From positions 1,922,001-1,986,000 of the forward strand of contig NC_063023.1 of the NCBI RefSeq assembly GCF_020509005.1: DNA of 64,000 nucleotides, given 5' to 3'. The number at the start of each line of letters is the position of its first letter. The stretch's first letter is position 1. Under the pieces are notes generated by a model. The model saw nothing but the letters and a program-made list of their open reading frames with translations. It was not told where the DNA came from and did not search any database. Below are positions 10,680 through 19,728 of this stretch, piece by piece. The position numbers and the translations under genes are program-made. The stretch is from Fulvia fulva. Its lineage: Eukaryota > Ascomycota > Dothideomycetes > Mycosphaerellales > Mycosphaerellaceae.

Positions 10680-13193
10680 TCACTCAGACTTGCCGCCAAT
10701 GAGGTCCTCCTCGATCAACCACTCCTCCCGAACTCCATCGCGCGTGTCTACTGAAAATCCTGGGAACGCCATCAATGCTGTCTGAGGCTCATACGAAGTG
10801 TTGCCGTCCGCATCAAGTGCATCCCATAACCAGTCACCTTCCAACTTCGATGCCACCATCTGACTCTTCACTATGAGAGCTTCACGGCAAGCGTCAGCAA
10901 GTTGCCGATACATATCGGTATGCCAATCGCGGGCTGAATTGCTCGTATCAGTGTACTCATGCAGGTGCTCGCCAAGAGTCAGCAGTATTCCGGCTGCAAG
11001 CTGCTGTGCCTTGGGCTCCACGGTCGTGGCCACGAAGTGCTCATCATTTATCTGAGCCTGGCTCGCGAGCCACAACACCCTCTTGACAGGACGGCCATTG
11101 TCCCCACGAGGGTCGGCAACTGCCGCTGCGATGTAAGTACTGCTAGGTGCTGAGGCTGCTATCTGCCATGGTAGATCAACACTGAAAATCTTTGTCAAGA
11201 GCTGTGATGCTATCATGCTGCGCAGTAAGTCGGAGGGCTCAAACTTCTCGCGGAAGGCAAACTCCTCAATGACGACCATGTAGTCGTGCTCCGTGCTCAA
11301 GACGTGTCGGTACACCGCTTCAAGCGCTGGATATGGACTTGGTGCGATGGTGATGAGGCGGCCAGATGTTTGACCGATGTTTTCAAAGAAGCGCTGAGAG
11401 GTCTGGTCGATCATCTTGCTGAGGTTGTTGAAGGCTTCTTGGAGATCGGTAGAACTCATACCGGTCTTCTCGAGCGTCATAACATTGGCTGAAGCGGACT
11501 GTTGGATGGTAGGTGCGTTTGGTGGCATGGTATCGTCATGCTCTGGAGTCTTGGCCTGTTCTGCTACAGCCGCCAAGGCAGCCTCATGAGGTCTGTGGTC
11601 TTCCTTCTTTTGTCTCTTGCTAGGGGTCCAAACATCTGAGGCATTCGGAGAAGCCCTTTTAGCGGGACTGGTCGGCTTGATTTGATGCTCATCAGGCCTG
11701 CTGTCGCTCAGTAGCGGTCGGCCATCCTCGATGTCAGCTCTCCCAGCAGAGGTGTCAGCATCGGTGAGCTCGTCGACCTCAGAGCCTTCCTCCTCCTCGT
11801 CTTCGTCGGCGTCTACCTCGGAGCATGGCGGGGGTGGCTGCTCGTCACTGCCATCATCACCGTCGTCGCTCTGCTCGTATTCTTCGTCAAAGAAGTCATC
11901 CTCCTCACCCTCTATGCGAGTGCCTTGGCCGTTCACGCGAGAGGGCGGTCCGGGCGTACCAGCTCGATTTGCAGCACTCTTGATCTTCTTTGATGAGTGC
12001 TGCTCTGACCGAACGCTATCGTCAAAATCGTCGTCGTCGTCCGAGAGAGCAGGAGAAGTTCTCTTCTTCGGCTTGGTGGCGATGTTGATCTTGGCCGACT
12101 TCTCTTCGACGGTCGCGGATTTGGCTGCAGCGTTCCTCTTAGACTTCTTCACTTCAAAAGAAGACTCAACCTCTTCGTCGTCCAAAAGACCTTCAGATGC
12201 GTTGTCGTCCGCCTCTGTCACTTCACCTTCATCTGACACGTTGCCCGTGACCTCATCGATATCGTCAATCTCTGGGTCGCTGGATTGGGCCGCCTGTATC
12301 TCATCGTCATCAAGACTGAAATCGGAGACATCACTATCGATCTCGACCAGGCTCTCGGGACGAAGTCCTGATTGCTTTGACGTTGTTTTGAGCGCGCCGG
12401 CTGGCTTGGCATTCTTCTGGGCACCATTACGGGTTGTTCTCTGGCTGGGTTGGTCTGCTGCGGGTTTGGCTGTAGCTGGACGACTTGGCTGCTTCTTTGG
12501 TTGGTCGTCCATTGTAAGGAAGTTCTGCTTGGTATCGATATCCTCATCATAGTCGCCAGTGGGTCCATGGCGAGTCTTGTCCAGGGTTTCGATACCAGGC
12601 TTGCCTGTAGTCTTTTGTCGCTTGTTCGAGGTAGAAGCTGTTGAGAGGACATCTTTGCTGTCTCCTCCTGCTTCTCTGTCCCCATCTTCATCAACAGGCT
12701 TCCGTAAAGTCGATCTCTTCCTACCAGCTCTCGGTGCTGACTCTTGCTTCGAAGCTGTCGATTGTCCAACAGGTAGACGCGAAGGACGTCTGCCAGAAAC
12801 CTCCTCAACAGCCACTGTTGTCGGTGGCGGCACTCCTACAGGTTTCGGAGCACTACGAATTGTGATCAAATAGTTCTGCTCAAAGTACACGCTGCCTCGC
12901 TTGAAGACCTCATTGATACCATTCGAGCCTGTGATGTCAATGTTCAAGCCAGACCTTTTGTGTCGTTCTGCGGCTTGCTTTAACGAGGTCCAGAGCTTGT
13001 ACTGACCAACATCGTACAGGCCGTAAGAGTACTTGTCTGCATATTGGAGCTTCTGAGTTGTGATGAGAGTCGACAAGGCTTTCTTCTGGCTGCTCTCTGT
13101 GTCGAACTCGTTGGTGTGGGCATCGATGTACTCGAGAGCTTTAGCGATCGCGTACGCGTAAGGATCAGATGCGATACTGTCTTTTCTGGCCAT
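10680..13193 (-). CDS. Hypothetical acidic nuclear-type protein, 837 aa, paralogue of the next gene
   Basis: Single open frame from ATG 13193 to TGA 10680. Three parts are visible. Residues about 12-110 form an ordered N-terminal domain shared with the neighbouring 301-aa protein. Residues 115-555 are disordered, rich in Ser/Pro/Lys and in Asp/Glu runs (about 285-345, 390-395, 429-480), with basic clusters such as KSKRNAAAKS and TPSKRQKKEDHRP that could act as nuclear localisation signals. Residues about 575-837 look folded again (helical, with conserved-looking DYMVVIEEFAFREKF, WLWDALDADG and TALMAFPGF). This layout suggests a chromatin- or nucleic-acid-associated scaffold, but that is inference; I do not recognise the family. 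The ATG is the only sensible start and no intron is needed. Normal codon use, no RIP. Confidence 0.85.
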   Translation of the reverse strand: MARKDSIASDPYAYAIAKALEYIDAHTNEFDTESSQKKALSTLITTQKLQYADKYSYGLYDVGQYKLWTSLKQAAERHKRSGLNIDITGSNGINEVFKRGSVYFEQNYLITIRSAPKPVGVPPPTTVAVEEVSGRRPSRLPVGQSTASKQESAPRAGRKRSTLRKPVDEDGDREAGGDSKDVLSTASTSNKRQKTTGKPGIETLDKTRHGPTGDYDEDIDTKQNFLTMDDQPKKQPSRPATAKPAADQPSQRTTRNGAQKNAKPAGALKTTSKQSGLRPESLVEIDSDVSDFSLDDDEIQAAQSSDPEIDDIDEVTGNVSDEGEVTEADDNASEGLLDDEEVESSFEVKKSKRNAAAKSATVEEKSAKINIATKPKKRTSPALSDDDDDFDDSVRSEQHSSKKIKSAANRAGTPGPPSRVNGQGTRIEGEEDDFFDEEYEQSDDGDDGSDEQPPPPCSEVDADEDEEEEGSEVDELTDADTSAGRADIEDGRPLLSDSRPDEHQIKPTSPAKRASPNASDVWTPSKRQKKEDHRPHEAALAAVAEQAKTPEHDDTMPPNAPTIQQSASANVMTLEKTGMSSTDLQEAFNNLSKMIDQTSQRFFENIGQTSGRLITIAPSPYPALEAVYRHVLSTEHDYMVVIEEFAFREKFEPSDLLRSMIASQLLTKIFSVDLPWQIAASAPSSTYIAAAVADPRGDNGRPVKRVLWLASQAQINDEHFVATTVEPKAQQLAAGILLTLGEHLHEYTDTSNSARDWHTDMYRQLADACREALIVKSQMVASKLEGDWLWDALDADGNTSYEPQTALMAFPGFSVDTRDGVREEWLIEEDLIGGKSE

Positions 13194-13496
13194 CTCGGTG
13201 CTCAGTCTTTCTGCTGCTTAGGTTTGGTTCGTACCTCAGGAGCTGAACGAGAGGGATCTTATGCTTAACGAGCACAGCAAGGAATGATTGTGTAGCAAAC
13301 TTGAACAATGCGCATGAGACAGTGGCGTATGCACATGCAAAATTCTGGAACCTGAGACATACGCTGCAATTGCAAGACGTCGATTCTGTCTTCTTGGCAG
13401 CGACGATATTTGACATCTAGCTTTGTTACAGACGGCGCGCAAAGGATGGTCGCAGCATCTTGTGCGAGTGTGTTCCAGACAAAATACATGGAAGAT

Positions 13497-14402
13497 CTAG
13501 AGTAAGGCAGCAATAGCCGCCACAGCGAGCAGCTTGATGTGAAGCAGACCGTCATCCCTGGTGCCCCTGAGCGTGGCCTTCCTCGTCGCAGTATCAAGAG
13601 TGTCGGTGTTCTCGTTGAGGCCTAGAAATTCGGGAGCATCTGTTGGCTTTGAGCTCTTCGTAGCCACATGCTTGATCGTCTGCGTGTGTGTCTGGGCCTT
13701 CGAGGTCCGATGGTGTATAGATGACAGTCCTGTCTTGCGGCGTTTGGCGACTGCAATGCTAGAAGTACCACTGCTCGAGCCCAGAGTGCCTGCATTTTGG
13801 TCGTCGTTCAATGTCGAGGTATGACGACCTGAGTTTTCTGTAGAGCACGATTCGATCCAAGATTCGATGAGACTAGTCTTTTGGTGCTGTCTTGCGTCTT
13901 GTACCGTGGCACTAAGACGCCGCTTCTTGTTTGCGCTTCTCGTTCGGCCGGCCAGGTTCGGTGTATACTCATCGTCCGAGTCGGTCTGCGCCTCGATGAA
14001 GTCGATCAGCTCTTGGTCAATCTCGCTTTCTTCCTCACTATCGTCGCTATCACTGTCCACCTCCAGTTCGATGCCCTCGGCCGCCTCTGTCATCGCTTTC
14101 AGGTAGTCATCGTCAAGCATTCCGCTACCACGCTCGAACAATTCGTCGACCGCAGACTTTCCCGGGCGAATATCCTCGCCATCTTTGCCGTGATGTCGCA
14201 TAATGGCAACGAGAACGCTTCTGAGTGATTTCTCGTCATGGCATGTGTGTCCATAGGTGCTGCTGTAGTAGCGGAACTTGTACTTTGACGTCATATTCTT
14301 GAGAAAGGAGTCTTGCTGTGACCTGCTGGCGATCTTGCCAGGATCTGCATCGATGTCAGCTAGGACTTTGGCTACAGCTGCTGCGTTCGCTGGTGGAGAC
14401 AT
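13497..14402 (-). CDS. Hypothetical protein, 301 aa, tandem paralogue sharing the N-terminal domain
   Basis: Open frame from ATG 14402 to TAG 13497, 303 bp upstream of the 837-aa gene on the same strand. Residues 7-101 align with residues 12-110 of that protein (shared A.A.AK.L..IDA, S.Q...L, Y...YG, and a V/I-[DN]-E-[LV]-F-[EK]-RGS block). An acidic Ser/Asp/Glu segment (about 108-148), a basic stretch (RTRSANKKRRLSA) and a disordered tail follow. The last 18 residues are hydrophobic (HIKLLAVAAIAALL), which is odd: either a tail anchor or read-through of an unspliced intron. It lacks the C-terminal folded region of the larger paralogue. Function unknown. Confidence 0.75.
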   Translation of the reverse strand: MSPPANAAAVAKVLADIDADPGKIASRSQQDSFLKNMTSKYKFRYYSSTYGHTCHDEKSLRSVLVAIMRHHGKDGEDIRPGKSAVDELFERGSGMLDDDYLKAMTEAAEGIELEVDSDSDDSEEESEIDQELIDFIEAQTDSDDEYTPNLAGRTRSANKKRRLSATVQDARQHQKTSLIESWIESCSTENSGRHTSTLNDDQNAGTLGSSSGTSSIAVAKRRKTGLSSIHHRTSKAQTHTQTIKHVATKSSKPTDAPEFLGLNENTDTLDTATRKATLRGTRDDGLLHIKLLAVAAIAALL

Positions 14403-15450
14403 TGGGAGGCTCTTTTCACGTTTCGTGACTGATGTTGTCGATTTGCAGTCTTAGTGATTGGTGGTACGCCGAAGGGAAGGCCTGTGACAATCATCGTGTT
14501 TGCTACCTAGCGTTAGTCAAAGGACTAGTCATCCTGTCTCATGCTATCGCGCGTTAGTGCGCAGGGTATCTCAACAAGACGCAAACTCGTCAACCGTGGC
14601 GGTGTGAAAGGGATATCAGCAACGCGGTGCGTACAGCTTCGAGGGGAATGGGCGAATGATGGTATCGGTCAGATGGTGTGACGTTAGGTAGAGGAACCTT
14701 GGAGTAGAGTTGGCCAAAAAATACTCCCTAACATTTCCATGTGGCGCCAGGCGGAACGTTATGCCCAACGTTAGGTTGAGGAACCCGACTTTTACTCCTT
14801 GTCCAGGGCGGCAAGTAGAGTCGGTCATGAAGTACTCCTCAACATTGCCTCGCATGTTTTCACGACCGAGTATAGCTCTTGGCAGGTCCTCTTGTGTACA
14901 TGTTTCCAAATCCAAAATGCAGTTCAACTGTTCAACTCGTGCTCACACTGCCTGCGTCTTCATGCTGTCTGCCTGCTCAGACTCATTGGATGCACGGGTC
15001 GAGCGATGGTCTCATGAGAGGAAGCATTGATGCATCCCGTCGCGTGCTGCGCACCCGCCTTGTACTCGACATAGCCGTGCATTTTGCACTCTTCTTGGCG
15101 TCCAACCTCAGTATGTGGGATAGCTCGTTCGTCGAAGCACTTCACAGTATGCAGCGAAACAGGCCGGTCAGTGAATGTTGGAAGGAACATGAAGGAGAAC
15201 GGAGGACTCTCTCTGGTTGTTGGAGAACTCACGGAGCCAGCCGCTGGCGTCCGCCTCGTGTCGCCCAATCTTGAGGCTTGAACCTTATCGACACGTCGGT
15301 TGCTCACCGCACACCAAAAGGCAGCCAGCTCTCCGCGGTCTTCATGTGATGCCTTGAATGCAGCAGATACTTCGTCAGCTTCACTGCTTGACGCCTACCC
15401 GCTCACTACTGACTCGCAACGTCTTGATCACGTGTCGCTCGTTCTCCGAC
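14403..15450. other. Divergent intergenic region between the 301-aa gene and GUK1
   Basis: About 1 kb separating two divergently transcribed genes, so it should hold both promoters. Besides the degenerate direct repeat at 14681-14846 nothing was recognised. Open frames here have no coding character that I could support. Confidence 0.5.
14681..14846 (+). repeat. Degenerate direct repeat, two units
   Basis: Unit 1 (14681-14735) and unit 2 (14768-14846) both begin ACGTTAGGTWGAGGAACC and both end with AGTAGAGTYGG...TACTCCYYAACATT. Unit 2 carries about 24 extra bases in the middle. A tandem duplication inside the promoter-containing spacer is the simplest reading. Confidence 0.6.
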
Positions 15451-16166
15451 ATGGCGCCAACCGGTACGACCGCCAGCGCGAATCCTCGACGCATACCCAG
15501 ACCATAATCCTAATTCAGCTCGGTAGGCACAGAGCAGCCTCGTCCCATCGTCGTTTCCGGTCCGTCAGGCTCTGGAAAGTCTACACTCCTCAAGCGCCTC
15601 TTCGCGGCATATCCCGGTCGCTTCGGTTTCTCCGTATCGCATACCACTAGGCAGCCACGGAACGGTGAAGAGGATGGCAAGGACTACAACTTTGTGACAA
15701 GAGAGGACTTCAAGAAGCTGGTAGATGAGGATGGCTTCATAGAGCACGCGCAGTTCGGCAGCAACCTATATGGCACTAGTGTGCAAGCTGTGAAGAATGT
15801 GGCAGAGCAGGGGCAGAACTGTATCTTGGATATCGAGATGGAGGTATGTCATAATACAAGCGAGACAGTGCGGATGTATCCATTAGCCTGTCGCTGACTG
15901 TGTTACAGGGTGTCAAGCAGGTCAAGAAAAAGGACCTCAATGCCCGCTTCGTCTTCCTCCAGCCACCCTCCGTCGAGATTCTGGAGAAGCGACTCCGCGG
16001 TCGTGGAACTGATAAAGAGGAAGCTATTCTGGAGCGTCTGAAGCAGGCAGAGAAGGAGATTGAGTTCTCCAAGACGCCTGGCGTGCACGACCAGATCATT
16101 ATCAACGATGATCTGGAGAAGGCTTGGCAAGAGTTCGAGGCGTTCTGTGTGCCAGACAAGAAGTAA
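15451..16166 (+). CDS. GUK1: Guanylate kinase (GMP kinase), 3 exons, 195 aa
   Basis: ATP + GMP to ADP + GDP, the essential cytosolic step of guanine nucleotide synthesis. Exons are 15451-15463, 15527-15843 and 15909-16166; introns are 63 nt (GTACGA...GGTAG) and 65 nt (GTATGT...TTACAG). Exon 1 is only 13 nt, and joining it to exon 2 gives MAPTGTEQPRPIVVSGPSGS and continues without a break. Domains: P-loop GPSGSGKST (residues about 16-24), the GMP-binding segment with SHTTRQPRNGE, DGKDYNFV, GSNLYGTS, DIEMEGV spanning intron 2, the lid RLRGRGTDKEE, and a C-terminal IINDDLEKAW. The 195-aa length fits eukaryotic guanylate kinase (about 190-200). All key residues are present. Start chosen because the next ATGs would lose the P-loop. 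Confidence 0.95.
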
Positions 16167-16243
16167 CTTCAATCACCAGATGCTTTTGTCAGTACACCAC
16201 AAGGCGTCTCGTGAGCCAGCATAGACAAAGCCTTGAAGCTATT

Positions 16244-16423
16244 ATGGGAACTCCAGAGATCCAAACAAACTGCAGCGAATGTGACATGGACGTTGCTATA
16301 GGCGTCGACGCCCTGTACCTCAATCCGGTCATGCTGGAAGTAATCAACCTCCTAGCTACCAATGCAGCAACAATAGACACGGTCGTAAAAGCCCTCAAGG
16401 CGTTCGGAACAAGGTGTCAATAG
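16244..16423 (+). other. Small open frame (59 codons) downstream of GUK1, doubtful
   Basis: ATG 16244 to TAG 16421-16423 encodes a neutral, Cys-containing peptide beginning MGTPEIQTNC. It lies 77 bp after the GUK1 stop and is probably 3' untranslated sequence. Kept only because the codons look reasonable. Confidence 0.15.
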
Positions 16424-16596
16424 AGATCGATCCTTTGTCCAACCCCAGCTTTCCCTTTCACTTTCATGCTTTGTACAAGTACAAGTCTTGGCGACAGCCA
16501 ACCAATCTTCACGATCGAGGTAGGACTACCAGACACATCCTCAACAGCATTGCCGTCCCATCCGATCAGTCCACTGACCAAGCCCATCACGTCAAA

Positions 16597-17442
16597 ATGC
16601 GATTCTCCATCACGACCCTCTCCCTCCTCGCGCTCTTCAGCTTCGTCTCGGCCGAAGCCAACGCCATCCCCAATGCCGACCCAGTAGCGGAGCCCAATGC
16701 TGCTCCTGATGCTGAGGCTAACACTAACAACCTCTGGAACGCTATCAATGGCGCTGCCAAAGCGAAGCAAGCCGCCGCTCTCAACCTAAAGAACTTCGGC
16801 ATGTTCGGAGCCATTGGCTTTCCCAAGGAGCAGACTTGGAGGCAGAAGTGTAAGAAGAAGAATCCCAAGATTGAGCATGTGATTGCGAAGTTTTGTGAGA
16901 GGGGAACTGGTAAGTGATCCCTTGGAGGCATTTTCGTGCGGAAGAGATGCGTCAAAGATGTGAGAGAATGTGCTCATGTCCAGGATAGGTGGCAAAGGCG
17001 GCGTGACCGTGCCAAACAAATACCCAAGCGGCGGCATGTGTACAAACATTGACCCCAAGGCTGCAAACCATGCACCTGATGGTAAGGGCAATCCGCATGT
17101 GAAAAAGCAAGTCCAGTGGTGTACGAAGATTGGAAGTAAGAAGAAGAAGTGCAAGGTAAGTGGCAACCATCTCACTCCAACTCTCCCTTCATGTACACAC
17201 CATGTCTGAATGCGATTATATCACTCGCTGACGATCCGTAGCCTTTCCGCATTTCCAAGGACATGTGCATGGGCAAGCTCTTCCAGGTGTGTGCCAAGGG
17301 CGATAATGAAGGCAAAGGGAAGGCGGCTGAGAATGGAGGCTGTCAGGTCTATAGGACTGGGAAGATCAACTACTCGAACAATTGGGTGGGCGTTGGGAGG
17401 AACCCGTTCTATGACGGCTGGACGGCGGCTGGTTTTTATTGA
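16597..17442 (+). CDS. Secreted cysteine-rich protein (226 aa, 3 exons), effector-like
   Basis: Exons 16597-16909, 16989-17155 and 17242-17442, joined by introns of 79 nt (GTAAGT...ATAG) and 86 nt (GTAAGT...CGTAG). The spliced frame is continuous to TGA 17440-17442. The N-terminus MRFSITTLSLLALFSFVSA is a clear signal peptide. A short Asn/Ala/Pro/Glu-rich low-complexity stretch follows (about 20-45), like a pro-region. The mature part is Lys- and Gly-rich with eight cysteines (two in exon 1, three in exon 2, three in exon 3), enough for four disulfides. The end (NPFYDGWTAAGFY) is aromatic. No known domain recognised. An apoplastic effector or a structural secreted protein is possible; that is inference. 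Confidence 0.85.
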
Positions 17443-17553
17443 TGAGGATCGGATTTCAAGGGACATGTCCATACAGCCATGGGCAAGATGTCTCCCTTCT
17501 GTTCTACTAGTAGCTCGTGATTGTCTTGTCTTTCTTACGTACCTGTAGCAGCT

Positions 17554-18777
17554 CTAGGCATCTTCTGCGACTTTGTAGCGACCGTACCAATCGTCCCTGG
17601 CCATCACAAACCCCCAGCCAAACCTAGCAGCCAATTGTTGTGAGGTATACTCTTTCTCTGATTTCTCGTCCACATGGCAGATCTCCCAATCACGAGAGTC
17701 CTTTTCGTCGTCCTGGTCCGATCTGGCGAGGTGAACTAATTGAGTTTTGACAGCCAAGCCTGTGACTTGACCGCGGCTCAACCAGTAGCGACGAGGCAGC
17801 GATGGTACGTCTTCGAAGCGGCAGGTATGCGGCAGAGCGATTCGTAGGACTCGAAGATCTACGCACTGCTGGAGAATCTGTATGCATGCGAGACGGGCCT
17901 GCTCGAAGCGGAGTGGTGCTGTAGCTTTGATGGGTAAATCGACCTTCCTGATAGCAGCCGGGCGTTGGCGTGCACCTGAGTCCGTGCCATGAACCACGGA
18001 AGAATCCCACGAATCAACGTCCTCGTCGTGACCTCTCCAAGGCACGCAGACCGTCAGATGACCAAGGCGCGCCGCATTCTTGTGCCCAATCATCGTTAGG
18101 AAAGAGTGCAGGACATACCAGCCGAGAGAGTTGGTGAAGCGGAATTGGTTCTCCCCGTAAAAGATGTCGGTAGCTTCGCGATTGATCTGTTTGTTGACTC
18201 GCGCAATATTGAGGACGCCTTGCAGCTTCTTCCGATGTTCGTGTGCCATGTGGTATGCGGATTTGACCTCATACTCGTCACCAGCTTTCGGTGCCCACTC
18301 CACAGGTTGCTCAAGCACAAGCGTAAGACGATATATACGGTTTCGCAGCTCTCCCGGGAGCTCCAGGAACTTGGATCTGGTACGTTGGAAGGGCTCCTCT
18401 GATCAGCGCGAGTACAAGCTCCCTTCATGCTCAATGTGACTGACGTAGTTGCTCGCGTGAACACGCTCGTTGTACAAGATTCGATGTCGGCCATACTTCG
18501 CGAGTGCCTCGCGAGCAGGAGCACAGCTTGCCGGACGATCTCTGGTGTAGTCGTCCGTCTCGAGTCTTGCTGTGTAGACCCGGACTCTGTCTTGCTTCGT
18601 CTTTCGTGCTGTTATTCGGTCTTCAGGTCGCATGTAGACCGGTCGAGGAGAGAATCTAGCAACCAGGCCGTCTGAAGTGCGGTAGAAGGGCAAGATGATA
18701 GCTTGCGTATTGCCATAGTGTGTGACGCCGTCAAGGTCGTCCTGTGAAGCATCTGGTGTGGCAAGGCGCCTATACAA
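17554..18777 (-). CDS. 2EXR/F-box-like fungal protein, start and one intron uncertain
   Basis: The firm part runs from about 18390 down to TAG 17554. It carries SKFLELPGELRNRIYRLTL (the LPxELRxxIYxL motif of fungal 2EXR/F-box-like proteins), then VNKQINREATDIFYGENQF and a predicted beta/helical C-terminal half. Upstream, 18406-18777 is open in the same frame and separated only by a TGA at 18403-18405. A 39-nt GTACTC...ACCAG segment around that TGA would splice in frame and remove the stop, which would make one protein of about 390 residues. No ATG is available at 18777, so the true start may lie further upstream (an in-frame start near 18839 is not clear). Such proteins are numerous in ascomycetes and their roles are unknown. 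Confidence 0.65.
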
Positions 18778-18839
18778 GGGTCAATGATATCCTTTTTGGA
18801 ATCAAAGGTGCATGTGTTACATCTTATCCATGTCTTCAC

Positions 18840-19728
18840 TTAAGTGGTCTGTTTGCTGCATGCTTTGTCGTGCTTGGCCTTGGTCAAGAATGTGCCGTGA
18901 GGTGTCGGCATCTCTGCCTCGACCTCGAGGGCCATGCGCCATGTTGCGTGTTTTGGATGTTTAGGCGACTGTGCTTAGAAGAGAGTGACAAGACCGCTGC
19001 GGCTCTTTTATGGGTTCCATGCTCGGCTCAATAGTGCCCCGTGCGAAGAGGATATTCGAAAAGCCATCACATGCTTGGTGTTCGATTTCACCGTTCATCT
19101 GAATCGCTACTTTCGGCCTTGGCCTGCCCTGGAGCTGTGCAATCTGCAACTTTTCATTTATCTGCTTGGGATATGATCATCAGGAGGATGCATTGAGAGC
19201 AGATGGTGGTATCGATTCGTGGCGAGCGCTGCGTGTCAGATACAGCGTCCGTGCGTAGGCCTCATGCCGTACAAGGGCTCCGTGGTGAAGAATTGTGACA
19301 GTGTCTCGCAGATGTGCCAGGCATTGGCATGCAAAGACACCGATATCATCGTGTCCACGGTATAGGAGAAGAAGAAGAAGACGACTTCGAATGAGAGGTT
19401 GTAAACTAAAGGGGTGGCCGTCGATACCAGAGCCGGACTGTCTTTTGACTGCTGCAAGAGCGATAGAAAGGCTTAGCGATCGCTGGAGAAGTGGGAGCAA
19501 TCAAGGCACTATAGTATGCTTTGCTTCGAGCGCACCGAGAGTGTCAAAGGGACTGCATCCATCTTACAGCGCTCGCTGATACTGTCTTTGATAGAGAGCA
19601 CGAACGTTGGTGACATGTTTCGCACACAACTCAGGGCTCCTGCCGATGAACCGAGGAGCTTGACCTCATTGGCATCCTTGTTCCACTGCTCTCCAGTGCA
19701 AGTTCCCGAGACACACGACACCAATGCG
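18840..19728. other. Intergenic region upstream of CCZ1
   Basis: About 890 bp between the divergent 2EXR-like gene and CCZ1; it should contain both promoters. Only a short GAA-rich run near 19370 stands out. No gene recognised. Confidence 0.5.

Noticed and set aside
11731..12552. 273-codon plus-strand open frame, Ser-rich
   Set aside because: Exact antisense of the acidic disordered part of the 837-aa gene; Ser/Leu-rich text is the mirror of Asp/Glu codons.
12218..12808. 196-codon minus-strand open frame
   Set aside because: Alternative frame of the 837-aa gene with no motif or start context.
16786..17175. 129-codon minus-strand open frame with hydrophobic runs
   Set aside because: Antisense of the spliced secreted-protein gene, spanning its first intron.
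19180..19690. Several open frames upstream of CCZ1
   Set aside because: Basic, low-complexity text on both strands with no homology; they end before the CCZ1 start and look like leader sequence.
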